DNA of 64,000 nt from Microscilla marina ATCC 23134 (GTDB lineage: Bacteria; Bacteroidota; Bacteroidia; Cytophagales; Microscillaceae), in contig NZ_AAWS01000016.1 of NCBI RefSeq assembly GCF_000169175.1, forward strand, positions 62,001 to 126,000. The letters run 5' to 3'. Position numbers and translations under genes: made by a program. The stretch's first letter is position 1, and the number at the start of each line of letters is the position of its first letter. The notes beneath the pieces are model-generated. The model saw only the letters and a program-made list of their open reading frames with translations. It was not told the origin of the DNA and ran no database searches. Below are positions 53,814 to 61,645 of the stretch, piece after piece.

Positions 53814-54095
53814 TTATATTAATTTCTTGAAAATGGTTACGGGCATTGTCTGGGTGAAAAAGGTAAGAACTCTTATTTCGCTTACCTGTTCAAAATCAAT
53901 TACTTTCCATTTTTCTTCGCTGAGGCTGTAAAAGGTGAGCTGCTTGCCCTGGTGGTTTTCTTTACCGATTTGCTGTTGCTTTTTAGCTGGGATCAAATCA
54001 AGGTTTAAGGTGGTTTTTTCAATCTTTCCGTTGAGGGTAATTTGAACTATTCCGCTGCTTAATGCTACAATTGTTCTTTGTTTTATCTGATTCAT
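53814..54095 (-). CDS. SH3-barrel array protein (a)
   Basis: This is a 93-aa protein. GIVQITLNGKIEKTTLNLDLIP, then a Lys-rich loop, then QLTFYSLSEEKWKVIDFEQVSEIRVL. This matches the N-terminal ~85 residues of 54523-55092 (GIVQVAYTKLDGTLNVRKATLNFSLIP, YYDLDKGEWRKLHIDRLKELNIL). The pattern is that of the small SH3-like beta-barrel proteins (DUF2693 type) found on Bacteroidota mobile elements. The two paralogues face each other across element 7, one leftward and one rightward, so the families are not tied to one side. Confidence 0.68.
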   Translation of the reverse strand: MNQIKQRTIVALSSGIVQITLNGKIEKTTLNLDLIPAKKQQQIGKENHQGKQLTFYSLSEEKWKVIDFEQVSEIRVLTFFTQTMPVTIFKKLI

Positions 54096-54127
54096 CTTTT
54101 TTAATGTTTTTGTTTACTTGTTTAATT

Positions 54128-54495
54128 ATTATGATACAAAGAACGACTAATTGTGTTCCCTTAGCAACTCACTGTGACACAGGTAATTATGGCGTAATAT
54201 TGTCTGCGAAAAGCGATATTTTGAGGTGTTTTGTACCCTTGGAAAAGTACCGTTTTTGGGCGGGTTTGGGGCGATTTGGATAGGAGTAGTGCAATGGTGA
54301 GCCTACGCAGTAGCTGTATTTGATCAAATCATAAAAAAATCAGGGGTGTTTTGGGGTAAACGAGGACATATTGGGGGCAATATGGAAGGTTTCAGGGCAA
54401 AATGTACGCTTTGGCAACTAATCTTATTTAGCTCACTATCAAGGGATTAAGTACTGGATAGTGGGCATTTGTTTGTCGTACTTTGTTTTATAAAT
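54128..54495. repeat. Divergent-promoter element, copy 7
   Basis: This copy is 368 bp. The left end is identical to copy 4 (ATTATGATACAAAGAACGAC); the right end GTCGTACTTTGTTTTATAAAT is slightly changed. Palindrome ATTTGATCAAAT at 54318-54329. Its middle is closest to copy 5 (shared GGAGTAGTGCAATGGTGAGCC). Last copy on this side. Confidence 0.87.
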
Positions 54496-54522
54496 TAATC
54501 AACAACTAAAACGCTTACTACA

Positions 54523-55092
54523 ATGACAACAACCATTGAAACCAACATCGCCAACCCCCTTACCAGGGATGAACTAACACAAGATTTAAGAAAAGGTATC
54601 GTACAGGTAGCCTACACCAAGTTAGACGGCACCCTAAACGTGCGGAAAGCAACTTTAAATTTTAGCCTGATCCCGTTAAAAGATCACCCAAACGGCGCGG
54701 AGTATAACCCACCCAAAGACAAAGGTTGGGTTAACTATTACGACCTCGACAAGGGCGAGTGGCGCAAACTGCACATCGACCGTTTAAAAGAATTGAATAT
54801 CTTATTTGAGTTGAACCCGGTAAATGAGGAGTTTGAATACCACACCCTGCGCTTCAAAAAACTGAGCTATGAAGTAGTGAAACAACAAGCCACAGCTTAC
54901 TTCGACCAACATAAAATACTCACCACCCTGCATCTAAAAAGGGCATTACGTGAGGCAGGCTACTGGGCAACTCAGGAAAAAGTAAGTGAGCTGATGCAGG
55001 AACTGGCAACTCGTGAGGTTGACTGGAACTTTAGCCTGCAAGAGGGCGAATTATTCAGGCTGTACTATCAGGAAGAGGAACTGGAGTTTTAG
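54523..55092 (+). CDS. SH3-barrel array protein with C-terminal helical domain (b)
   Basis: This is a 189-aa protein. Residues 18-110 form the SH3-like barrel (see 53814-54095). Residues 115-189 add a helical, winged-helix-like part (ATAYFDQHKILTTLHLKRALRE, ATQEKVSELMQELATREVDW). It starts 28 bp from element 7. The barrel type is seen in proteins of Bacteroidota phages and integrative elements and may bind nucleic acid or protein. It is the last gene of the array. Confidence 0.68.
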   Translation: MTTTIETNIANPLTRDELTQDLRKGIVQVAYTKLDGTLNVRKATLNFSLIPLKDHPNGAEYNPPKDKGWVNYYDLDKGEWRKLHIDRLKELNILFELNPVNEEFEYHTLRFKKLSYEVVKQQATAYFDQHKILTTLHLKRALREAGYWATQEKVSELMQELATREVDWNFSLQEGELFRLYYQEEELEF

Positions 55093-55257
55093 ACTCCAGT
55101 TTTTTTGATTAAAACGTTAAAAAATCAGCGGCGCTATTTTAAATTATCAAAAAGGAACATACCTTTGTAGTGCATAGCTGGTTGAAGAATCTTGGGGGAT
55201 GAGTAGATTTGTATCTGCTTTCCTTCAGGTTTTTTTTGCTTTAGAGCAACTCAATAC

Positions 55258-55971
55258 TCACTCCTTCTCCACTACCTTTACTTTATATTTCCCCGCCAAT
55301 ACGTCAGTCAGAAAGGCTTCAAACACCTTTGCATTCCAACCCATTTTTAGCACCACCCCATCGCCATCCCCATCAGCACGGCTTGCTACCTGAAAGTAGA
55401 GCAGGCGGAGTTTAGACAAAAACACCTGGGCAGTGGCAGCCTCAGAATGAGGGAAAGCTGTTTTGAGTTTGCCTTGCACGGGTATTTTCGCTTTGGTTTC
55501 GTAATAAGCAAACAAAATGTCCAGCGATAAATTCAGGGCTTCTATTATTTCCGGGCTTGCCTTGCCCTTGCTCTCCAGTTCTTCTTTGAGTTTGGCTGCC
55601 ACAAAAGCAAAAAACTGCCCCAGGTCATAAGAAACCACTACCCCCACTTTATCTGCTGATTCCTTTGAAAACCGAAGGCCACCTACGGCATACTTATTTT
55701 CAATGAGGATGGTTTTGGTGTCGCCCAGGGGCAGTATTTGTCTGGTCTCCACACGGGCAAATGTATCAGGCAGTACCTCCCGCAGCTTTTGGGTGAGCTT
55801 GCCCGCCACAAAACGAGGCAGTACCATTTTTTCGGGACTGAGCTTTTCATCCGGGGCTTTGCTTACCCGAATAATTTTGTTACAGCCTACCACCAGGCTG
55901 GTTCCTAATAACAACAAGCCCAGTAGGACTACCAGGTGTTTACGTGTGATTTGTTTCATCAATGTTTGCAT
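55258..55971 (-). CDS. Predicted lipoprotein, 237 aa
   Basis: The signal sequence has a lipobox (GTSLVVGC, Cys near residue 30; the ATG at residue 5 would shorten it). The mature part alternates beta and helical segments (MVLPRFVAGKLTQKLREVLPD, YAVGGLRFSKESADKVGVVVSYDLGQFFAFVAAKL). Family not recognised. It faces the membrane or surface. It is convergent to the last array gene and outside the element geometry, so probably not a cassette. Confidence 0.65.
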   Translation of the reverse strand: MQTLMKQITRKHLVVLLGLLLLGTSLVVGCNKIIRVSKAPDEKLSPEKMVLPRFVAGKLTQKLREVLPDTFARVETRQILPLGDTKTILIENKYAVGGLRFSKESADKVGVVVSYDLGQFFAFVAAKLKEELESKGKASPEIIEALNLSLDILFAYYETKAKIPVQGKLKTAFPHSEAATAQVFLSKLRLLYFQVASRADGDGDGVVLKMGWNAKVFEAFLTDVLAGKYKVKVVEKE

Positions 55972-56125
55972 TGTTTTGATTTTTGAACAAGGCGAAAGCT
56001 AAGAGAATCAAGTGTGCCGTTTTTGGGGCACTTTTTCAGGATAGATACATTTAACTGTATGATAGAGAGTGAATTAGGGTTTGATAACTTTTTTGTAATT
56101 TAGTAGGCAAAAACAGCAAAACACT

Positions 56126-56620
56126 ATGAGCACTACATACCCTACCCTGCCTCCCTGGGAGGTAGTAGCCCTGGAAGCAATGATTGAAAAGCTATACCAG
56201 GCAGACGAAACCAAAGAACCCGCTGTGCGCCGCCGCGATGATGTATTGGGCAGTTTCAAATACCTGCAAAGAATCAAATATGGGTCGATGGAGGTCATTT
56301 GCCAAACCCTTGCCTACAAGTATTATTACCGCCCCCGTTCGGTGTATGCGTTGGTTTTACGCAACGCCAATCGGCTCAAAGACGCTGAACTGGAGGAACT
56401 TAAAGTGGGGGTGGACGAGTTGATGTACATCCGGCAACAGGTCAAGTCACTTTATTGGATGGAGAGCACGCGCCGCCACGAGGCAGTGCGGGCTGCTTTT
56501 AGAAAATGGCAAAATCTGGGCGACATTAGCTTTTTGTGTCGTTTGCTGGGTTATATGTTTTATTACCGCCCTGAAACCGTACGTCAGTTGTTGAAAGAAG
56601 TGAATTATAAGAGCAAGTAG
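56126..56620 (+). CDS. 164-aa protein with internal duplication
   Basis: Two halves repeat one design: ICQTLAYKYYYRPRSVYALV (near 56-75) and LCRLLGYMFYYRPETVRQLL (near 139-158), each preceded by a helix with F-K/R-x-x-Q/W. A linker helix (LKDAELEELKVGVDELMYIRQQ) joins them. Soluble, no known family. It is followed after 39 nt by a phage zinc-ribbon gene on the same strand, suggesting phage or mobile-element origin. Confidence 0.6.
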   Translation: MSTTYPTLPPWEVVALEAMIEKLYQADETKEPAVRRRDDVLGSFKYLQRIKYGSMEVICQTLAYKYYYRPRSVYALVLRNANRLKDAELEELKVGVDELMYIRQQVKSLYWMESTRRHEAVRAAFRKWQNLGDISFLCRLLGYMFYYRPETVRQLLKEVNYKSK

Positions 56621-56659
56621 CTACGAGTAGCTATTATTTTACTCATTATTAACCAAAGA

Positions 56660-56827
56660 ATGACACCGCGCATGAATAAGAAGACAGGAGATAAAGGCAA
56701 GTCTACCCCATTTGCCTGCAAAATATGGGGGCACAAATGGCAGGGCGACAGCCTCAAAAGGCGCTGTACCCGCTGTGGCAAAACCCAGGTATCGAGGTAT
56801 TCGGTGGAGGGGTGGGTGGATGTTTGA
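56660..56827 (+). CDS. Small zinc-ribbon phage protein (DUF1660-like)
   Basis: This 55-aa protein carries CKIWGHKW (Cys20, His25 in the first knuckle) and RCTRCGKT (Cys36 and Cys39 in the second), a compact zinc-binding unit of the type found in small phage proteins (DUF1660). The ATG at 56660 or the one 12 nt later could start it. It belongs to a plus-strand pair with 56126-56620. Confidence 0.6.
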   Translation: MTPRMNKKTGDKGKSTPFACKIWGHKWQGDSLKRRCTRCGKTQVSRYSVEGWVDV

Positions 56828-57025
56828 GGAGGAATACTAAACTTTGTATGATAGTATTCAATAAATAGTGTTTATAATTTAAAAGTGGTGCAGTATCCGA
56901 GGTAAAATCAAAATAGTTAAACTATCTTATAAATATACAGTGTTATTATTAGACTATACAAGGGGGCTGAGTTTATTTGCCAGTATAATGAATGGATTCA
57001 TAGTTTTTTAAAGTATTACTATCGT

Positions 57026-57721
57026 CTAATGATGTCTAAAATGTTCTTTTGAGTTGAACTTATTAATGTAATCCAAAAAGTTGTGTCCTAATTGTGGAAT
57101 TGAGAATCCTCTCATAAGACCATCAAATGTGGAGTCCATGTTTATGTATATTAATCCTCTTGTACCTAAATCTTCACACAGTTTGATGAACAAAGATTTT
57201 TCTATCTTTTTTGGCATTATATGTCTCGAAAACAGATCATGTAGACTATCATACCCCTTCAAGCCTTGAATATTTTGTTGGTTATCAAATAGAAACCAGA
57301 GTAAGGATAAATGCTTTGGGGTTAGCTCATCCACATATTCAACAAAAAACCCCTCATCACTGTAATTAAATTCTTTTTTCTGTGTGACTATTTCAAAAAG
57401 TAGTTTCGCATAGCTACTATGTTTTTCATCAAGGGATGTTTTTTGAGTTTTATGAAGTATTGAGAGCAAGAAGTCGTAAAAATCTTCACTCATTAAATAT
57501 TCTTTATCAATGGCATTTTGAGCTAATCCTTCTAGCTGTTGATTGAGTTTCTCTACAAGACTATTCACTCGTTTTTGAACTATTCTGGAAGGATAGTCTA
57601 TACTCCATTCTTTTATAATACTCCCTAGAACTGGCACGAAAGGAAGTATAGTTCTTGCGACGGTTTCACTGAGATGCGCAGTTTCTTGTAATTGTTTTTC
57701 TTCTGACTGGTTATTTTTCAT
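57026..57721 (-). CDS. 231-aa protein, possible abortive-infection-like accessory gene
   Basis: A soluble protein with an N-terminal helical region (ETVARTILPFVPVLGSIIKEW, residues 18-40; amphipathic or weakly membrane-seeking), a coiled-coil part (RVNSLVEKLNQQLEGLAQ) and a C-terminal part with winged-helix-like character (EKSLFIKLCEDLGTRGLIYIN). This organisation recalls Abi-alpha/DUF4393-type proteins in phage accessory regions, but the match is by eye only. It lies 25 nt behind the frameshifted gene, so the two form one unit. It is low in GC compared with the adjacent phage structural genes, suggesting separate acquisition. Confidence 0.5.
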   Translation of the reverse strand: MKNNQSEEKQLQETAHLSETVARTILPFVPVLGSIIKEWSIDYPSRIVQKRVNSLVEKLNQQLEGLAQNAIDKEYLMSEDFYDFLLSILHKTQKTSLDEKHSSYAKLLFEIVTQKKEFNYSDEGFFVEYVDELTPKHLSLLWFLFDNQQNIQGLKGYDSLHDLFSRHIMPKKIEKSLFIKLCEDLGTRGLIYINMDSTFDGLMRGFSIPQLGHNFLDYINKFNSKEHFRHH

Positions 57722-57746
57722 ATTCTTGATTAATATGGTGTTTATA

Positions 57747-58014
57747 CTAGTTATTTTTCAGATACTCTTTAATCATTTGTTTATAGGTTTCAGTTGAGTT
57801 ATAAGTACCTGATGGGGTGATAGATTCTATTTTACCATTGGTGTATATTCTGAAAATCCATCCAGAATAATGCCTAGCTTGTAGTTTTAGGTCTCCAATT
57901 GGATAAATATTAACCGTCTGCCCCCCTAGCTCTAAAGTACGCCTTAACTCCCTGTTCTTCTATTTGCCCAGAAAAAAATGATTTAATAATATCGTCTAAA
58001 CTATACTCTGCCAT
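57747..58014 (-). pseudogene. Frameshifted small gene (about 88 codons)
   Basis: From ATG 58014 the first frame reads MAEYSLDDIIKSFFSGQIEEQ and runs to a stop near 57909. Skipping one G in the CAGGGAG stretch just after IEEQ leads into a frame reading ELRRTLELGGQTVNIYPIGDLKL and continuing, without stops, to TAG at 57747-57749 (ending YLKNN). The 268-nt length is one base more than a multiple of three. It may be a real inactivating insertion, a sequencing error or a programmed shift. The joined product has no known domain. It forms one unit with the gene behind it. Confidence 0.65.
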
Positions 58015-58106
58015 AATGTTCATAACGTGACTTAAAGAAGAGCGTTACGTTTGCAACGTATAAATGAGGTGAGGATATTGCAATGTTTGTTAGACTTAAA
58101 AAACTA

Positions 58107-58577
58107 TTAAATTTTTACCGCAACCCCACCAACCCTTTCCCGTTTTATCTGAGCTGTATAATCCTTATAACTCATTTCATAGCTTTGCTCCACCCGGTAT
58201 AAATAACCATTGCCATTCACAGTACGCCTACTCACTTGAGTAAGCGTACCAAACTTACCCGATTGCCAACCGTGGAGCTGGGCGGTGATGACTTGGGAGA
58301 GCAAAAGAATACCTTTACCCGTAGTAATTTTTGCTCCAGTTTTGGCAGGTCGATAGTCTTTGCATCCCAGATGTAGGGTAAAGCTGGATTTGACCAGCAG
58401 CACCTTGTCACCCAGCGGACTGGTGTCTTCGCGGGTGATTTCTAAATAAGCAGCGGGCAAGGGATAAGGAAATTTTTCGCTGGTATTATCAAATTGTCCT
58501 TCCCACAAGTTAAAATGACGAATGCCTACTGTGGGTGTTTTGAGGCGGGCTTCTAGTTCGTTGTATAAATCAATCAT
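58107..58577 (-). CDS. Phage tail-completion-like protein
   Basis: This is a 156-aa protein. The N terminus MIDLYNELEARLKTP, a beta-rich middle (YLEITREDTSPLGDKVLLVKSSFTLHLG) and IKRERVGGVAVKI near the end fit the small neck/tail-terminator proteins (gp37/DUF1834-like) that follow gpG-type genes in Mu-like phages. The assignment rests on position and general shape. It is 15 nt behind the gpG-like gene and is the last structural gene of this module within the window. Confidence 0.55.
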   Translation of the reverse strand: MIDLYNELEARLKTPTVGIRHFNLWEGQFDNTSEKFPYPLPAAYLEITREDTSPLGDKVLLVKSSFTLHLGCKDYRPAKTGAKITTGKGILLLSQVITAQLHGWQSGKFGTLTQVSRRTVNGNGYLYRVEQSYEMSYKDYTAQIKRERVGGVAVKI

Positions 58578-58592
58578 AAACAGTTAGATTCT

Positions 58593-59084
58593 TTACTTGA
58601 ATATTGTATCTAGTTCCGTGCTTATAAAATCTTCAATGGCTGCCCAAAGTTCCGGAGGGAGTGGTTCTTTGCTTGGGATGGGCATAAACTGTCGTTGGGG
58701 CAGGTGGGCGTACCTACGGTGGCTACGTACCCTCACCGAGCCGTTGCGTCCTCGTCTGGTATAAGTACGTACGGTCGCAGCGCCTTTAGCTCCTTCGTTG
58801 TGGAGTTGGGCAAGGTGAGCGTTGCCACTTGCTGCCTGCCGATCGCTGCCCACTCTAATTACCCGCCAATTGGCTTCTCTTACTTTAAAAGAAGCTTTGA
58901 GTTTGCCTGTGTCAGTAAGCAAGGGTTTGCGGTTGTTGTTGGGTTTTTGGCGGGGCTGCCAGGCGCTGCCCCGGTACGACTCGTTGGCAAAATTGCTTTG
59001 AACGTAACGTAACATTAGTCGTCCTATCCCCTGGGGTATTTGGTGGATCACTTTTCTAAACTTTCGTTCGTTGATCATCAGCAT
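58593..59084 (-). CDS. Phage virion morphogenesis protein (Mu gpG-like)
   Basis: This is a 163-aa basic protein. The segments GSAWQPRQKP (near 40), LLTDTGKLKASF (near 55), AQLHNEGAKG (near 92) and HLPQRQFMPIP (near 127) correspond to the motif series of the Phage_tail_S family (W-x-P-L-...-L-x-x-T-G-x-L-x-x-S-...-H-x-x-G-...-P-x-R-x-F). Such proteins act in head-tail joining. The start could be the ATG at 59084 or two codons later. It lies 57 nt behind the portal gene. Confidence 0.8.
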   Translation of the reverse strand: MLMINERKFRKVIHQIPQGIGRLMLRYVQSNFANESYRGSAWQPRQKPNNNRKPLLTDTGKLKASFKVREANWRVIRVGSDRQAASGNAHLAQLHNEGAKGAATVRTYTRRGRNGSVRVRSHRRYAHLPQRQFMPIPSKEPLPPELWAAIEDFISTELDTIFK

Positions 59085-59141
59085 TTAAATTCTATGGTTG
59101 TTGTATGGTTCAATGGCTTTATGGTTAGCGTAAAGCGCCGT

Positions 59142-60992
59142 TTAAAACTTAATCAAGGTTTTGTTTCCTTTACCATCGCTGTATATCGCTTCGTTGAGAG
59201 ATAGCTTGATCGGCTGCTCTATTTTGGCAGTCGTGTATTTCTTTGCTGCTCCTTTTTTGATAAAAGCAATGGTGGCGTGGGGCACATAAGTATCATACAT
59301 CAGGGTGTGCCTGAACTTCGTTTTTAAGGCTTCGTGGAGCGCTACCAGGGCAGGGCTGGTTACTTCAAACTTGAGTACTTCATAGTCTTTGCCTTTTTGT
59401 TCAAATACCGAAATCGCGGTAAGTTGTACCTCCATCTCTTGTTGGGTAGCAAGTAAGGCTTCAAGTTTTTTTAAGGCATTGGGCAAAGCGTGTAGCCCAT
59501 ACAAGGCAGTGATGTGAGGCGTGTCTTCGTAGCCGTAGACACCTGCCCTGGGGTTGATATACAAGTCACTTACTGCGATGTCTGGCAGTAGGCTTGCCCA
59601 TAATTTTTTATCTCTAATGGGCAGGATCACCGATCCATACTTAAAAAAGTCCTGGTTTTTGGCAACTTCGACATTAGTATCAAGATTACCCGTACTATCC
59701 ACTTGGTTGCCCGTTTCCTGATTAGCTTCAGACTCCGTGGCAGTGTTAGTGTTTGTATCATTCTCAGCATTCTTTTTTACTACTGCCTTCACATTTTGGT
59801 CTACTGGCAATGTTGCCTTCTTTTTTACCTTGATTCCCGTAGCTTTTTCAAACTCGGTCCCGCTTACCTCAAAATGGTTCAAAGCAAGTTCCAGTGCTTT
59901 CTCCGAAATGGTTTTCTTTTGGCGCTGGAGTTCACGCAGGTAAGTATCCAGAAAAATAAAGGAGTGCCCTGCCAACGGGTAATTGAAGTCCAGCAGGCGG
60001 GGAAAAAGTTCTTCATTCACCACTGACTCTACCCTTGCCATATCGTATTCTCTGATTTCTTCGCTGGGCGTTTTGGCAATGCTGTCTTTATTCATGTAGG
60101 TTTGGGCACCGCCATCGGTATCATTGCTTAACTTGACGTGCCCCTGAATGATTTTGAGCAGCTTCTTGCTTGCCTTCTCATCCATTTTGTCAAAGGTATC
60201 AACGGTACCACCGCCACCGGAGGGAAAAGCAACCTCTACCTTTTCTTCAATATCAAACACTCCATTGAGCTCTTCTTCTACATTCAGTAAGGCATCCAAT
60301 ACCTCACGACGTTCTTCTCCTTCCTTGTCAGTATGCACTATTTTATAAGGCTTGCCATAATCACGATTAAATTCGGCGTGCTTTACCAGGGCATCTCTGC
60401 TGAGAATGGCATAAGGAGCAGCGTACAAAAGCAAGCCCAGAGGAAAGCGTTTGCTATGGCAGAAGATGTACCAACGCTTCAGATAATCGGCGCTAAAATC
60501 AATGCCTTCCTGATAGGCAGAGAAAGGGTAAGGCAGTACCAGTTTTCGCCCTGGAATGATGTTACGTCGTTCTACGGTGTTGATTTCTTTGATTGAATAA
60601 TCATCATCGTTCAGGGTTTGCCCTATTTCAATGAGCGAATAACCATAGAACTCGGCATCGAGCACCGCATTGATGAAATCATCGAACCAACTGCCTCTTA
60701 ATTTTTTGGTGGCAACCTCCTGATAATTGCCCTCCGAATCCAGCACCAGAAAAGGCTCGCCCAGTACTTTGTTTTTGCGGTTGTTGATGGCGGTGATCAC
60801 TTCGGCATCGATGCACACCATATCATAGACTTCCATCAAAGGATAGGTGCGGGGCATGACCGGGCTTTCGGCAATGCGCCAGGCTTGCATCCAGTCGGCA
60901 ATGGTTACCCGGTCCCTGCCGTATTGAAACACTGAGGCAAAAGCGCTCAGATGATGGGCAGCAGTAGATCGTTTTTTTGTTTTTTTAGACAT
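59142..60992 (-). CDS. Phage portal protein fused to a 2H phosphoesterase domain
   Basis: This is a 616-aa protein from ATG 60992; the frame could begin at a GTG 15 codons earlier, overlapping the preceding stop. Residues 15-385 are a Mu gp29-like (DUF935) portal: FQYGRDRVTIADWMQAWR, an AINNRKNKV segment, FYGYSLIEIG, GYP-like KRFPLGLLLYAAPYA, then DMARVESVVNEELFPRLLDFN. A Thr/Asn/Glu-rich linker spans 405-445. Residues 450-616 carry two H-x-T motifs (H493-I-T495 in PHITALYGL and H572-A-T574 in VPHATIAFI), the hallmark of 2H phosphoesterases (LigT, and the anti-CBASS nuclease Acb1). The family's portal normally ends before the linker. The fused domain could ride in the virion or act in the infected cell. 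Confidence 0.85.
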   Translation of the reverse strand: MSKKTKKRSTAAHHLSAFASVFQYGRDRVTIADWMQAWRIAESPVMPRTYPLMEVYDMVCIDAEVITAINNRKNKVLGEPFLVLDSEGNYQEVATKKLRGSWFDDFINAVLDAEFYGYSLIEIGQTLNDDDYSIKEINTVERRNIIPGRKLVLPYPFSAYQEGIDFSADYLKRWYIFCHSKRFPLGLLLYAAPYAILSRDALVKHAEFNRDYGKPYKIVHTDKEGEERREVLDALLNVEEELNGVFDIEEKVEVAFPSGGGGTVDTFDKMDEKASKKLLKIIQGHVKLSNDTDGGAQTYMNKDSIAKTPSEEIREYDMARVESVVNEELFPRLLDFNYPLAGHSFIFLDTYLRELQRQKKTISEKALELALNHFEVSGTEFEKATGIKVKKKATLPVDQNVKAVVKKNAENDTNTNTATESEANQETGNQVDSTGNLDTNVEVAKNQDFFKYGSVILPIRDKKLWASLLPDIAVSDLYINPRAGVYGYEDTPHITALYGLHALPNALKKLEALLATQQEMEVQLTAISVFEQKGKDYEVLKFEVTSPALVALHEALKTKFRHTLMYDTYVPHATIAFIKKGAAKKYTTAKIEQPIKLSLNEAIYSDGKGNKTLIKF

Positions 60993-61030
60993 TTGGCAAT
61001 CATTTGTAATGTGTATGTAACTTTTAAACT

Positions 61031-61645
61031 CTACCACCCTTTATAATCATTCCCCCGGCTATCCTGCCTGTCGTTACCAGGTTTCACTTTCCCACCCGCA
61101 ATAAGTATCCCCCGGTCCCCCGGAGGTTCTTGAGGCAACTGTGTAGGACGCTCGTTTTTCATATACACCTTGCACCAGGCAATGGCATCGTCATAGAATT
61201 GCCTAAACTGACTGGCAATCTCTACCGGGCTATTGGCAGGAACTACTCTATAAAGAGCAATGTCTACCGCAAAATCACGTACAATGGTACTGCGGGGATC
61301 GGTGGCAAGGGGCTGCCAGTAATTAGAGTTTGCTTCTGGGGCAATGCCTTGGTTGGCTTTGATGGCTCTATAGTATTTCACCTCTGGAGGCAGGTTGGTG
61401 TCCCCCACAGCGTTTACCCACACCAGTTCCCCCGCTGCGAAAGTTTGGCCAGCGCCGTTATAGGCAAACAGCCGGATAAATATTTTTGGCAACGAAGACC
61501 GGGCAGCCATATACTCCCCCATTTCTTCAATGGCCGACTTTTGGGCTTCGGCAAGCTTGCCCCAGTCCCCTTCTATAAAATCAAGCAAGTCCGCCTCGCT
61601 TAACCTTCGGCGGTAGTCGTAGCGGTGTAAAAAGTTAGAATGCAT
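61031..61645 (-). CDS. Head-tail connector, Mu gp36-like (DUF1320)
   Basis: This is a 204-aa protein from ATG 61645; the frame is open 70 codons further up, inside the terminase gene, but that part is basic shadow sequence. LSEADLLDFIEGDWGKLAEAQ (near 15-35) and AIEEMGEYMAARSSLPKIF (near 37-56) match the gp36 pattern. A beta-rich part and a Pro-rich tail follow. The start overlaps the terminase stop by 11 nt, indicating translational coupling. Confidence 0.65.
   Translation of the reverse strand: MHSNFLHRYDYRRRLSEADLLDFIEGDWGKLAEAQKSAIEEMGEYMAARSSLPKIFIRLFAYNGAGQTFAAGELVWVNAVGDTNLPPEVKYYRAIKANQGIAPEANSNYWQPLATDPRSTIVRDFAVDIALYRVVPANSPVEIASQFRQFYDDAIAWCKVYMKNERPTQLPQEPPGDRGILIAGGKVKPGNDRQDSRGNDYKGW

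Noticed and set aside
45459-54495. CRISPR array or integron cassette array
   Set aside because: Repeats of about 365 bp with genes of 70-190 codons between are far too large for CRISPR. The elements lack attC-like core sites, genes point in both directions, and no integron integrase or Cas gene is present.
45136-55092. Diversity-generating retroelement or retron
   Set aside because: No reverse transcriptase, template/variable repeat pair or msr-msd structure was seen.
54523-55092. WYL-domain or Sm-like transcription regulator for the SH3-barrel protein
   Set aside because: The barrel pattern is closer to the small DUF2693-type proteins, and no ligand-binding WYL motif is present.
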